A stretch of 64,000 nucleotides of DNA, from NCBI GenBank assembly GCA_964036315.1, contig OZ038478.1, positions 146,112,565-146,176,564 of the forward strand, written 5' to 3'. Below the pieces are notes generated by a model. It was given only the letters and a program-made list of their open reading frames with translations. It searched no databases and was not told the DNA's origin. Both the position numbers and the translations under genes were made by a program. Numbering within the stretch: the stretch's first letter is position 1; every line of letters starts with the position of its first letter. Below, piece by piece: positions 12,541-25,549 of the stretch. This DNA is from Acanthosepion esculentum. Lineage: Eukaryota; Mollusca; Cephalopoda; Sepiida; Sepiidae.

Positions 12541-15500
12541 TTAATGCTTTTTTTCTTATTATTATAGAGTTCACTTGGCTATTGGCTACTCCCTTAGACT
12601 GCATTGATAACCATTTTTGTTGCATTAAGAAAGGGACAAAACTAAGAGAAAAAAATCAAGAGCCCAACACATGAGTCTTTCCATTTTGTTTACCGCTCTT
12701 ATTGCTTTTATTCTTATTATTATAGAGTTCACGGGGCTATTGGCTACTCCCTTAGACTGCATTGATAACCATCTTTGTTGCATTAAGAAAGGGACAAAAC
12801 TAAGAGAAAAAAATCAAGAGCCCAACACATGAGTCTTTCCATTTTGTTTACCACTCTTATTGCTTTTATTCTTATTATTATACAGTTCACTTGGCTATTG
12901 GCTACTCCCTTAGACTGCATTGATAACCATCTTTGTTGCATTAAGAAAGGGACAAAACTAAGAGAAAAAAATTAAGAGCCCAACGCATGAGTCTTTCCAT
13001 TTTGTTTACCGCTCTTATTGCTTTCATTCTTATTATTATAGAGTTCACTTGGCTATTGGCTACTCCCTTAGACTGCATTGATAACCATCTTTGTTGCATT
13101 AAGAAAGGGACAAAACTAAGCGAAAAAAATTAAGAGCCCAACACATGAGTCTTTCAATTTTGTTTACCGCTCTTATTGCTTTTATTCTTATTATTATACA
13201 GTTCACTTGGCTATTGGCTACTCTCTTAGACTGCATTGATAACCATCTTTGTTGCATTAAGAAAGGGACAAAACTAAGAGAAAAATATTAAGAGCCCAAC
13301 ACATGAGTCTTTCCATTTTGTTTACCGCTCTTATTGCTTTTATTCTTATTATTATAGAGTTCACTTGGCTATTGGCTACTCCCTTAGACTGCATTGATAG
13401 CCATCTTTGTTGCATTAAGAAAGGGACAAAACTAAGAGAAAAAAATTAAGAGCCCAACGCATGAGTCTTTCCATTTTGTTTACCGCTCTTATTGCTTTCA
13501 TTCTTATTATTATAGAGTTCACTTGGCTATTGGCTACTCCCTTAGACTGCATTGATAACCATATTTGTTGCACAAAGAAAGGGACAAAAGTAAGAGAAAA
13601 AAATTAAGAGCCCAACACATGAGTCTTTCAATTTTGTTTACCGCTCTTATTGCTTTTATTCTTATTATTATAGAGTTCACTTGGCTATTGGCTATTCCCT
13701 TAAACTGCATTGATAGCCATCTTTGTTGCATTAAGAAAGGGACAAAACTAAGAGAAAAAAATTAAGAGCCCAACGCATGAGTCTTTCCATTTTGTTTACC
13801 GCTCTTATTGCTTTCATTCTTATTATTATAGAGTTCACTTGGCTATTGGCTACTCCCTTAGACTGCATTGATAACCATCTTTGTTGAACTAAGAAAGGGA
13901 CAAAACTAAGAGAAAAAAATTAAGAGCCCAACACATGAGTCTTTCCATTTTATTTACCGCTCTTATTGATTTTATTCTTATTATTATAGAGTTCACTTGG
14001 CTATTGGCTACTCCCTTAGACTGCATTGATAACCATCTTTGTTGCATTAAGAAAGGGACTAAACTAAGAGAAAAAAATCAAGAGCCCAACACATGAGTCT
14101 TTCCATTTTGTTTACCGCTCTTATTGATCTTATTCTTATTATTATACAGTTCACTTGGCTATTGGCTACTCCCTTAGACTGCATTGATAACCATCTTTGT
14201 TGCACTAAGAAAGGGACAAAACTAAGAGAAAAAAATTAAGAGCCCAACACATGAGTCTTTCAATTTTGTTTACCGCTCTTATTGCTTTTATTCTTATTAT
14301 TATAGAGTTCACTTGGCTATTGGCTACTCCCTTAGACTGCATTGATAACCATCTTTGTTGCACTAAGAAAGGGACAAAACTAAGAGAAAAATTTGAGAGC
14401 CCAACACATGAGTCTTTCCATTTTGTTTACCGCTCTTATTGCTTTTATTCTTATCATTATAGAGTTCACGTGGCTATTGGCTACTCCCTTAGACTGCATT
14501 GATAGCCATCTTTGTTGCATTAAGAAAGGGACAAAACTAAGAGAAAAAAATTAAGAGCCCAACACCTGAGTCTTTCCATTTTGTTTATCGCTCTTATTGC
14601 TTTTATTCTTATTATTATAGAGATCACGTGGCTATTGGCTACTCCCTTAGACTGCATTGATAACCATCTTTGTTGCATTAAGAAAGGGACAAAACTAAGA
14701 GAAAAAAATTAAGAGCCCAACACATGAGTCTTTCCATTTTGTTTACCGCTCTTATTGCTTTTATTCTTATTATTATAGAGTTCACTTGGCTATTGGCTAC
14801 TCCCTTAGACTGCATTGATAACCATCTTTGTTGCATTAAGAAAGGGACAAAACTAAGAGAAAAAAATTAAGAGCCCAACACATGAGTCTTTCCATTTTGT
14901 TTACCGCTCTTATTGATTTTATTCTTATTATTATAGAGTTCACGGGGCTATTGGCTACTCCCTTAGACTGCATTGATAACCATCTTTGTTGCATTAAGAA
15001 AGGGACAAAACTAAGAGAAAAAAATTAAGAGCCCAACACATGAGTCTTTCCATTTTGTTTACCGCTCTTATTGATTTTATTCTTATTATTATAGAGTTCA
15101 CGGGGCTATTGGCTACTCCCTTAGACTGCATTGATAACAATCTTTGTTGCATTAAGAAAGGGACAAAACTAAGAGAAAAAAATTAAGAGCCCAACACATG
15201 AGTCTTTCCATTTTGTTTACCGCTCTTAATGCTTTTTTTCTTATTATTATAGAGTTCACTTGGCTATTGGCTACTCCCTTAGACTGCATTGATAACCATT
15301 TTTGTTGCATTAAGAAAGGGACAAAACTAAGAGAAAAAAATCAAGAGCCCAACACATGAGTCTTTCCATTTTGTTTACCGCTCTTATTGCTTTTATTCTT
15401 ATTATTATAGAGTTCACGGGGCTATTGGCTACTCCCTTAGACTGCATTGATAACCATCTTTGTTGCATTAAGAAAGGGACAAAACTAAGAGAAAAAAATT

Positions 15501-18500
15501 AAGAGCCCAACACATGAGTCTTTCCATTTGGTTTACCACTCTTATTGCTTTTATTCTTATTATTATACAGTTCACTTGGCTATTGGCTACTCCCTTAGAC
15601 TGCATTGATAACCATCTTTGTTGCATTAAGAAAGGGACAAAACTTAGAGAAAAAATTAAGAGCCCAACGCATGAGTCTTTCCATTTTGTTTACCGCTCTT
15701 ATTGCTTTCATTCTTATTATTATAGAGTACACTTGGCTATTGGCTACTCTCTTAGACTGCATTGATAACCATCTTTGTTGCATTAAGAAAGGGAAAAAAC
15801 TAAGAGAAAAAAATTAAGAGCCCAACACATGAGTCTTTCAATTTTGTTTACCGCTCTTATTGCTTTTATTCTTATTATTATACAGTTCACTTGGCTATTG
15901 GCTGCTCCCTTAGACTGCATTGATAACCATCTTTGTTGCATTAAGAAAGGGACAAAACTAAGAGAAAAAAATCAAGAGCCCAACACATGAGTCTTTCCAT
16001 TTTGTTCACCACTCTTATTGCTTTTATTCTTATTATTATACAGTTCACTTGGCTATTGGCTACTCCCTTAGACTGCATTGATAACCATCTTTGTTGCATT
16101 AAGAAAGGGACAAAACTAAGAGAAAAAAATTAAGAGCCCAACGCATGAGTCTTTCCATTTTGTTTACCGCTCTTATTGCTTTCATTCTTATTATTATAGA
16201 GTTCACTTGGCTATTGGCTACTCCCTTAGACTGCATTGATAACCATCTTTGTTGCATTAAGAAAGGGACAAAACTAAGCGAAAAAAATTAAGAGCCCAAC
16301 ACATGAGTCTTTCAATTTTGTTTACCGCTCTTATTGCTTTTATTCTTATTATTATACAGTTCACTTGGCTATTGGCTACTCTCTTAGACTGCATTGATAA
16401 CCATCTTTGTTGCATTAAGAAAGGGACAAAACTAAGAGAAAAATATTAAGAGCCCAACACATGAGTCTTTCCATTTTGTTTACCGCTCTTATTGCTTTTA
16501 TTCTTATTATTATAGAGTTCACTTGGCTATTGGCTACTCCCATAGACTGCATTGATAGCCATCTTTGTTGCATTAAGAAAGGGACAAAACTAAGAGAAAA
16601 AAATTAAGAGCCCAACGCATGAGTCTTTCCATTTTGTTCACCGCTCTTATTGCTTTCATTCTTATTATTATAGAGTTCACTTGGCTATTGGCTACTCCCT
16701 TAGACTGCATTGATAACCATATTTGTTGCACAAAGAAAGGGACAAAAGTAAGAGAAAAAAATTAAGAGCCCAACACATGAGTCTTTCAATTTTGTTTACC
16801 GCTCTTATTGCTTTTATTCTTATTATTATAGAGTTCACTTGGCTATTGGCTATTCCCTTAAACTGCATTGATAGCCATCTTTGTTGCATTAAGAAAGGGA
16901 CAAAACTAAGAGAAAAAAATTAAGAGCCCAACGCATGAGTCTTTCCATTTTGTTTACCGCTCTTATTGCTTTCATTCTTATTATTATAGAGTTCACTTGG
17001 CTATTGGCTACTCCCTTAGACTGCATTGATAACCATCTTTGTTGAACTAAGAAAGGGACAAAACTAAGAGAAAAAAATCAAGAGCCCAACACATGAGTCT
17101 TTCCATTTTGTTTACCGCTCTTATTGATCTTATTCTTATTATTATACAGTTCACTTGGCTATTGGCTACTCCCTTAGACTGCATTGATAACCATCTTTGT
17201 TGCACTAAGAAAAAGACAAAACTAAGAGAAAAAAATTAAGAGCCCAACACATGAGTCTTTCAATTTTGTTTACCGCTCTTATTGCTTTTATTCTTATTAT
17301 TATAGAGTTCACTTGGCTATTGGCTACTCCCTTAGACTGCATTGATAACCATCTTTGTTGCACTAAGAAAGGGACAAAACTAAGAGAAAAATTTGAGAGC
17401 CCAACACATGAGTCTTTCCATTTTGATTACCGCTCTTATTGCTTTTATTCTTATCATTATAGAGTTCACGTGGCTATTGGCTACTCCCTTAGACTGCATT
17501 GATAGCCATCTTTGTTGCATTAAGAAAGGGACAAAACTAAGAGAAAAAAATTAAGAGCCCAACACCTGAGTCTTTCCATTTTGTTTATCGCTCTTATTGC
17601 TTTTATTCTTATTATTATAGAGATCACGTGGCTATTGGCTACTCCCTTAGACTGCATTGATAACCATCTTTGTTGCATTAAGAAAGGGACAAAACTAAGA
17701 GAAAAAAATTAAGAGCCCAACACATGAGTCTTTCCATTTTGTTTACCGCTCTTATTGCTTTTATTCTTATTATTATAGAGTTCACTTGGCTATTGGCTAC
17801 TCCCTTAGACTGCATTGATAACCATCTTTGTTGCATTAAGAAAGGGACAAAACTAAGAGAAAAAAATTAAGAGCCCAACACATGAGTCTTTCCATTTTGT
17901 TTACCGCTCTTTTTGATTTTATTCTTATTATTATAGAGTTCACGGGGCTATTGGCTACTCCCTTAGACTGCATTGATAACCATCTTTGTTGCATTAAGAA
18001 AGGGACAAAACTAAGAGAAAAAAATTAAGAGCCCAACACATGAGTCTTTCCATTTTGTTTACCGCTCTTATTGATTTTATTCTTATTATTATAGAGTTCA
18101 CGGGGCTATTGGCTACTCCCTTAGACTGCATTGATAACAATCTTTGTTGCATTAAGAAAGGGACAAAACTAAGAGAAAAAAATTAAGAGCCCAACACATG
18201 AGTCTTTCCATTTTGTTTACCGCTCTTAATGCTTTTTTTCTTATTATTATAGAGTTCACTTGGCTATTGGCTACTCCCTTAGACTGCATTGATAACCATT
18301 TTTGTTGCATTAAGAAAGGGACAAAACTAAGAGAAAAAAATCAAGAGCCTAACACATGAGTCTTTCCATTTTGTTTACCGCTCTTATTGCTTTTATTCTT
18401 ATTATTATAGAGTTCACGGGGCTATTGGCTACTCCCTTAGACTGCATTGATAACCATCTTTGTTGCATTAAGAAAGGGACAAAACTAAGAGAAAAAAATT

Positions 18501-20700
18501 AAGAGCCCAACACATGAGTCTTTCCATTTGGTTTACCACTCTTATTGCTTTTATTCTTATTATTATACAGTTCACTTGGCTATTGGCTACTCCCTTAGAC
18601 TGCATTGATAACCATCTTTGTTGCATTAAGAAAGGGACAAAACTTAGAGAAAAAATTAAGAGCCCAACGCATGAGTCTTTCCATTTTGTTTACCGCTCTT
18701 ATTGCTTTCATTCTTATTATTATAGAGTACACTTCGCTATTGGCTACTCTCTTAGACTGCATTGATAACCATCTTTGTTGCATTAAGAAAGGGAAAAAAC
18801 TAAGAGAAAAAAATTAAGAGCCCAACACATGAGTCTTTCAATTTTGTTTACCGCTCTTATTGCTTTTATTCTTATTATTATACAGTTCACTTGGCTATTG
18901 GCTGCTCCCTTAGACTGCATTGATAACCATCTTTGTTGCATTAAGAAAGGGACAAAACTAAGAGAAAAAAATCAAGAGCCCAACACATGAGTCTTTCCAT
19001 TTTGTTTACCACTCTTATTGCTTTTATTCTTATTATTATACAGTTCACTTGGCTATTGGCTACTCCCTTAGACTGCATTGATAACCATCTTTGTTGCATT
19101 AAGAAAGGGACAAAACTAAGAGAAAAAAATTAAGAGCCCAACGCATGAGTCTTTCCATTTTGTTTACCGCTCTTATTGCTTTCATTCTTATTATTATAGA
19201 GTTCACTTGGCTATTGGCTACTCCCTTAGACTGCATTGATAACCATCTTTGTTGCATTAAGAAAGGGACAAAACTAAGCGAAAAAAATTAAGAGCCCAAC
19301 ACATGAGTCTTTCAATTTTGTTTACCGCTCTTATTGCTTTTATTCTTATTATTATACAGTTCACTTGGCTATTGGCTACTCTCTTAGACTGCATTGATAA
19401 CCATCTTTGTTGCATTAAGAAAGGGACAAAACTAAGAGAAACATATTAAGAGCCCAACTCATGAGTCTTTCCATTTTGTTTACCGCTCTTATTGCTTTTA
19501 TTCTTATTATTATAGAGTTCACTTGGCTATTGGCTACTCCCTTAGACTGCATTGATAGCCATCTTTGTTGCATTAAGAAAGGGACAAAACTAAGAGAAAA
19601 AAATTAAGAGCCCAACGCATGAGTCTTTCCATTTTGTTTACCGCTCTTATTGCTTTCATTCTTATTATTATAGAGTTCACTTGGCTATTGGCTACTCCCT
19701 TAGACTGCATTGATAACCATATTTGTTGCACAAAGAAAGGGACAAAAGTAAGAGAAAAAAATTAAGAGCCCAACACATGAGTCTTTCAATTTTGTTTACC
19801 GCTCTTATTGCTTTTATTCTTATTATTATAGAGTTCACTTGGCTATTGGCTATTCCCTTAAACTGCATTGATAGCCATCTTTGTTGCATTAAGAAAGGGA
19901 CAAAACTAAGAGAAAAAAATTAAGAGCCCAACGCATGAGTCTTTCCATTTTGTTTACCGCTCTTATTGCTTTCATTCTTATTATTATAGAGTTCACTTGG
20001 CTATTGGCTACTCCCTTAGACTGCATTGATAACCATCTTTGTTGAACTAAGAAAGGGACAAAACTAAGAGAAAAAAATTAAGAGCCCAACACATGAGTCT
20101 TTCCATTTTATTTACCGCTCTTATTGATTTTATTCTTATTATTATAGAGTTCACTTGGCTATTGGCTACTCCCTTAGACTGCATTGATAACCATCTTTGT
20201 TGCATTAAGAAAGGGACTAAACTAAGAGAAAAAAATCAAGAGCCCAACACATGAGTCTTTCCATTTTGTTTACCGCTCTTATTGATCTTATTCTTATTAT
20301 TATACAGTTCACTTGGCTATTGGCTACTCCCTTAGACTGCATTGATAACCATCTTTGTTGCACTAAGAAAGGGACAAAACTAAGAGAAAAAAATTAAGAG
20401 CCCAACACATGAGTCTTTCAATTTTGTTTACCGCTCTTATTGCTTTTATTCTTATTATTATAGAGTTCACTTGGCTATTGGCTACTCCCTTAGACTGCAT
20501 TGATAACCATCTTTGTTGCACTAAGAAAGGGACAAAACTAAGAGAAAAATTTGAGAGCCCAACACATGAGTCTTTCCATTTTGTTTACCGCTCTTATTGC
20601 TTTTATTCTTATCATTATAGAGTTCACGTGGCTATTGGCTACTCCCTTAGACTGCATTGATAGCCATCTTTGTTGCATTAAGAAAGGGACAAAACTAAGA
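12541..20700 (+). repeat. satellite HOR of 17-20 monomers, about three copies
   Basis: The rare TTAATGCTTTTTTTC monomer starts at 12541, 15226 and 18226 (offsets 2685 and 3000). Other landmarks recur at 13534/16692/19692 (3158 and 3000) and at 14251/17251/20409 (3000 and 3158). The 158-bp difference is explained by one monomer (near 13921-14080, with TTTTATTTACCGC) present in the first and third copies but missing from the second. This is a direct view of single-monomer deletion inside an HOR. Confidence 0.88.
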
Positions 20701-23000
20701 GAAAAAAATTAAGAGCCCAACACATGAGTCTTTCCATTTTGTTTATCGCTCTTATTGCTTTTATTCTTATTATTATAGAGATCACGTGGCTATTGGCTAC
20801 TCCCTTAGACTGCATTGATAACCATCTTTGTTGCATTAAGAAAGGGACAAAACTAAGAGAAAAAAATTAAGAGCCCAACACATGAGTCTTTCCATTTTGT
20901 TTACCGCTCTTATTGCTTTTATTCTTATTATTATAGAGTTCACTTGTCTATTGGCTACTCCCTTAGACTGCATTGATAACCATCTTTGTTGCATTAAGAA
21001 AGGGACAAAACTAAGAGAAAAAAATTAAGAGCCCAACACATGAGTCTTTCCATTTTGTTTACCGCTCTTATTGCTTTTATTCTTATTATTATAGAGTTCA
21101 CGTGGCTATTGGCTACTCCCTTAGACTGCATTGATAACCATCTTTGTTGCATTAAGAAAGGGACAAAACTAAGAGAAAAAATTAACAGCCCAACACATGA
21201 GTCTTTCTATTTTGTTTACCGCTCTTATTGCTTTCATTCTTATTATTTTAGAGTTCACTTGGCTATTGGCTACTCCCTTAGACTGCATTGATAACCATCT
21301 TTGTTGCATTAAGAAAGGGACAAAACTAAGAGAAAAAAATTAAGAGCCCAACACATGAGTCTTTCCATTTTGTTTACCGCTCTTATTGCTTTTATTCTTA
21401 TTATTATAGAGTTCACTTGGCTATTGGCTACTCCCTTAGACTGCATTGATAACCATCTTTGTTGCATTAAGAAAGGGACAAAACTAAGAGAAAAAATTTA
21501 AGAGCCCAACAGATGAGTCTTTCCATCTTGTTTACCGCTCTTCTTGCTTTATTCTTATTATTATAGAGTTCACTTGGCTATTGGCTACTCCCTTAGACTG
21601 CATTGATAAACATCTTTGTTGCATTAAGAAAGGGACAAAACTAAGAGAAAAAAATTAAGAGCCCAACACATGAGTCTTTCCATTTTGTTTACCGTTCTTA
21701 TTGCTTTTATTCTTATTATTATAGAGTTCACTTGGCTATTGGCTACTCCCTTAGACTGCATTGATAACCATCTTTGTTGCATTAAGAAAGGGACAAAACT
21801 AAGAGAAAAAAATTAAGAGCCCAACACATGAGCCTTTCAATTTTGTTTACCGCTCTTATTGCTTTTATTCTTATTATTATAGAGTTCACTTGGCTATTGG
21901 CTACTCCCTTAGACTGCATTGATAACCATCTTTGTTGCATTAAGAAAGGGACAAAACTAAGAGAAAAAAATCAAGAGCCCAACACATGAGTCTTTCCATT
22001 TTGTTTACCGCTCTTAATGCTTTTATTCTTATTATTATAGAGTTCACTTGGCTATTGGCTACTCCCTTAGACTGCATTGATAACCATCTTTGTTGCACTA
22101 AGAAAGGGACAAAACTAAGAGAAAAAAATTAAGAGCCCAACACATGAGTCTTTCTATTTTGTTTACCGCTCTTATTGCATTTATTCTTATTATTATACAG
22201 TTCACTTGGCTATTGGCTACTTCCTTAGACTGCATTGATAACCATCTTTGTTGCACTAAGAAAGGGACAAAACTAAGAGAAAAAAATTGAGAGCCCAACA
22301 CATGAGTCTTTCCATTTTGTTTACCGCTCTTATTGCTTTTATTCTTATCATTATAGAGTTCACGTCACTATTGGCTACTCCCTTAGACTGCATTGATAAC
22401 CATCTTTGTTGCATTAAGAAAGGGACAAAACTAAGAGAAAAAAATTAAGAGCCCAACACATGAGTCTTTCCATTTTGTTTACCGCTCTTATTGCTTTTAT
22501 TCTTATTATTATAGAGTTCACTTGGCTATTGGCTACTCCCTTAGACTGCATTGATAAACATCTTTGTTGCACTAAGAAAGGGACAAAACTAAGAGAAAAA
22601 AATTAAGAGCCCAACACATGAGTCTTTCCATTTTGTTTACCGCTCTTATTGCTTTTATTCTTATTATTATAGAGTTCACGTGGCTATTGGCTACTCCCTT
22701 AGACTGCATTGATAACCATCTTTGTTGCATTAAGAAAGGGACAAAACGAAGAGAAAATATTTAAGAGCCCAACACATGAGTCTTTCCATCTTGTTTACCG
22801 CTCTTATTGCTTTTATTCTTATTATTATAGAGTTCACTTGGCTATTGGCTACTCCCTTAGACTGCATTGATAACCATCTTTGTTGCATTAAGAAAGGGTC
22901 AAAACTAAGAGAAAAAAATTAAGAGCCCAACACATGAGTCTTTCCATTTTGTTTACCGTTCTTATTGCTTTTATTCTTATTATCATAGAGTTCACTTGGC
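19690..23000 (+). repeat. satellite super-block, copy 1 (matches about 9.63 kb downstream)
   Basis: Landmarks at 19692, 20409 and 21040 recur at 29326, 30043 and 30674, all at offset 9634 bp (61 monomers minus four bases). The rare GCCCAACAGATGAG monomer near 21507 recurs near 31455 at a larger offset, so two monomers were inserted in between. The block contains rare features such as ATTATTTTAGAG near 21243 that are also present near 30880. Confidence 0.8.
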
Positions 23001-25300
23001 TATTGGCTACTCCCTTAGACTGCATTGATAACCATCTTTGTTGCATTAAGAAAAGGACAAAACTAAGAGAAAAAAATTAAGAGCCCAACACATGAGTCTT
23101 TCCATCTTGTTTACCGCTCTTATTGCTTTTATTCTTATTATTATAGAGTTCACTTGGCTATTGGCTACTCCCTTAGACTGCATTGATAACCATCTTTGTT
23201 GCATTAAGAAAGGGACAAAACTAAGAGAAAAATATTAAGAGCCCAACACATGAGTCTTTCCATTTTGTTTACCGCTCTTATTGCTTTTATTCTTATTATT
23301 ATAGAGTTCACTTGGCTATTGGCTACTCCCTTAGACTGCATTGATAACCATCTTTGTTGAACTAAGAAAGGGACAAAACTAAGAGAAAGAAATTAAGAGC
23401 CCAACACATGAGTCTTTCCATTTTATTTACCGCTCTTATTGATTTTATTCTTATTATTATAGAGTTCACTTGGCTATTGGCTACTCCCTTAGACTGCATT
23501 GATAACCATCTTTGTTGCATTAAGAAAGGGACTAAACTAAGAGAAAAAAATCAAGAGCCCAACACATGAGTCTTTCCATTTTGTTTACCGCTCTTATTGA
23601 TCTTATTCTTATTATTATACAGTTCACTTGGCTATTGGCTACTCCCTTAGACTGCATTGATAACCATCTTTGTTGCACTAAGAAAGGGACAAAACTAAGA
23701 GAAAAAAATTAAGAGCCCAACACATGAGTCTTTAAATTTTGTTTACCGCTCTTATTGCTTTTATTCTTATTATTATAGAGTTCAATTGGCTATTGGCTAC
23801 TCCCTTAGACTGCATTGATAACCATCTTTGTTGCATTAAGAAAGGGACAAAACTAAGAGAAAAAAATTAAGAGCCCAACACATGAGTCTTTCCATTTTGT
23901 TTACCGTTCTTATTGCTTTTATTCTTATTATTATAGTGTTCACTTGGCTATTGGCTACTCCCTTAGACTGCATTGATAACCATCTTTGTTGCATTAAGAA
24001 AGGGACAAAACTAAGAGAAAAAAATTAAGAGCCCAACACATGAGTCTTTCAATTTTGTTTACCGCTCTTATTGCTTTTATTCTTATTATTATAGAGTTCA
24101 CTTGGCTATTGGCTACTCCCTTAGACTGCATTGATAACCATCTTTGTTGCATTAAGAAAGGGACAAAACTAAGAGAAAAAAATCAAGAGCCCAACACATG
24201 AGTCTTTCCATTTTGTTTACCGCTCTTATTGCTTTTATTCTTATTATTATAGAGTTCACTTGGCTATTGGCTACTCCCTTAGACTGCATTGATAACCATC
24301 TTTGTTGCACTAAGAAAGGGACAAAACTAAGAGAAAAAAATTAAGAGCCCAACACATGAGTCTTTCTATTTTGTTTACCGCTCTTATTGCATTTATTCTT
24401 ATTATTATACAGTTCACTTGGCTATTGGCTACTTCCTTAGACTGCATTGATAACCATCTTTGTTGCACTAAGAAAGGGACAAAACTAAGAGAAAAAAATT
24501 GAGAGCCCAACACATGAGTCTTTCCATTTTGTTTACCGCTCTTATTGCTTTTATTCTTATCATTATAGAGTTCACGTGGCTATTGGCTACTCCCTTAGAC
24601 TGCATTGATAACCATCTTTGTTGCATTAAGAAAGGGACAAAACTAAGAGAAAAAAATTAAGAGCCCAACACATGAGTCTTTCCATTTTGTTTACCGCTCT
24701 TATTGCTTTTATTCTTATTATTATAGAGTTCACTTGGCTATTGGCTACTCCCTTAGACTGCATTGATAAACATCTTTGTTGCACTAAGAAAGGGACAAAA
24801 CTAAGAGAAAAAAATTAAGAGCCCAACACATGAGTCTTTCCATTTTGTTTACCGCTCTTATTGCTTTTATTCTTATTATTATAGAGTTCACGTGGCTATT
24901 GGCTACTCCCTTAGACTGCATTGATAACCATCTTTGTTGCATTAAGAAAGGGACAAAACGAAGAGAAAATATTTAAGAGCCCAACACATGAGTCTTTCCA
25001 TCTTGTTTACCGCTCTTATTGCTTTTATTCTTATTATTATAGAGTTCACTTGGCTATTGGCTACTCCCTTAGACTGCATTGATAACCATCTTTGTTGCAT
25101 TAAGAAAGGGTCAAAACTAAGAGAAAAAAATTAAGAGCCCAACACATGAGTCTTTCCATTTTGTTTACCGTTTTTATTGCTTTTATTCTTATTATCATAG
25201 AGTTCACTTGGCTATTGGCTACTCCCTTAGACTGCATTGATAACCATCTTTGTTGCATTAAGAAAGGGACAAAACTAAGAGAAAAAAATTAAGAGCCCAA
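22000..25300 (+). repeat. satellite 14-monomer HOR, two copies
   Basis: The monomer pair at 22098-22301 recurs at 24310-24513, an offset of 2212 bp or exactly 14 monomers. Downstream variants such as ACAAAACGAAGAGAAAATATTTAAG near 22741 also recur at the same offset (near 24953). The copies differ at scattered bases, for example GTCACTATTGG versus GTGGCTATTGG near 22364. Confidence 0.85.
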
Positions 25301-25549
25301 CACATGAGACTTTCCATCTTGTTTACCGCTCTTATTGCTTTTATTCTTATTATTATAGAGTTCACTTGGCTATTGGCTACTCCCTTAGACTGCATTGATA
25401 ACCATCTTTGTTGCATTAAGAAAGGGACAAAACTAAGAGAAAAATATTAAGAGCCCAACACATGAGTCTTTCCATTTTGTTTACCGCTCTTATTGCTTTT
25501 ATTCTTATTATTATAGAGTTCACTTGGCTATTGGCTACTCCCTTAGACT

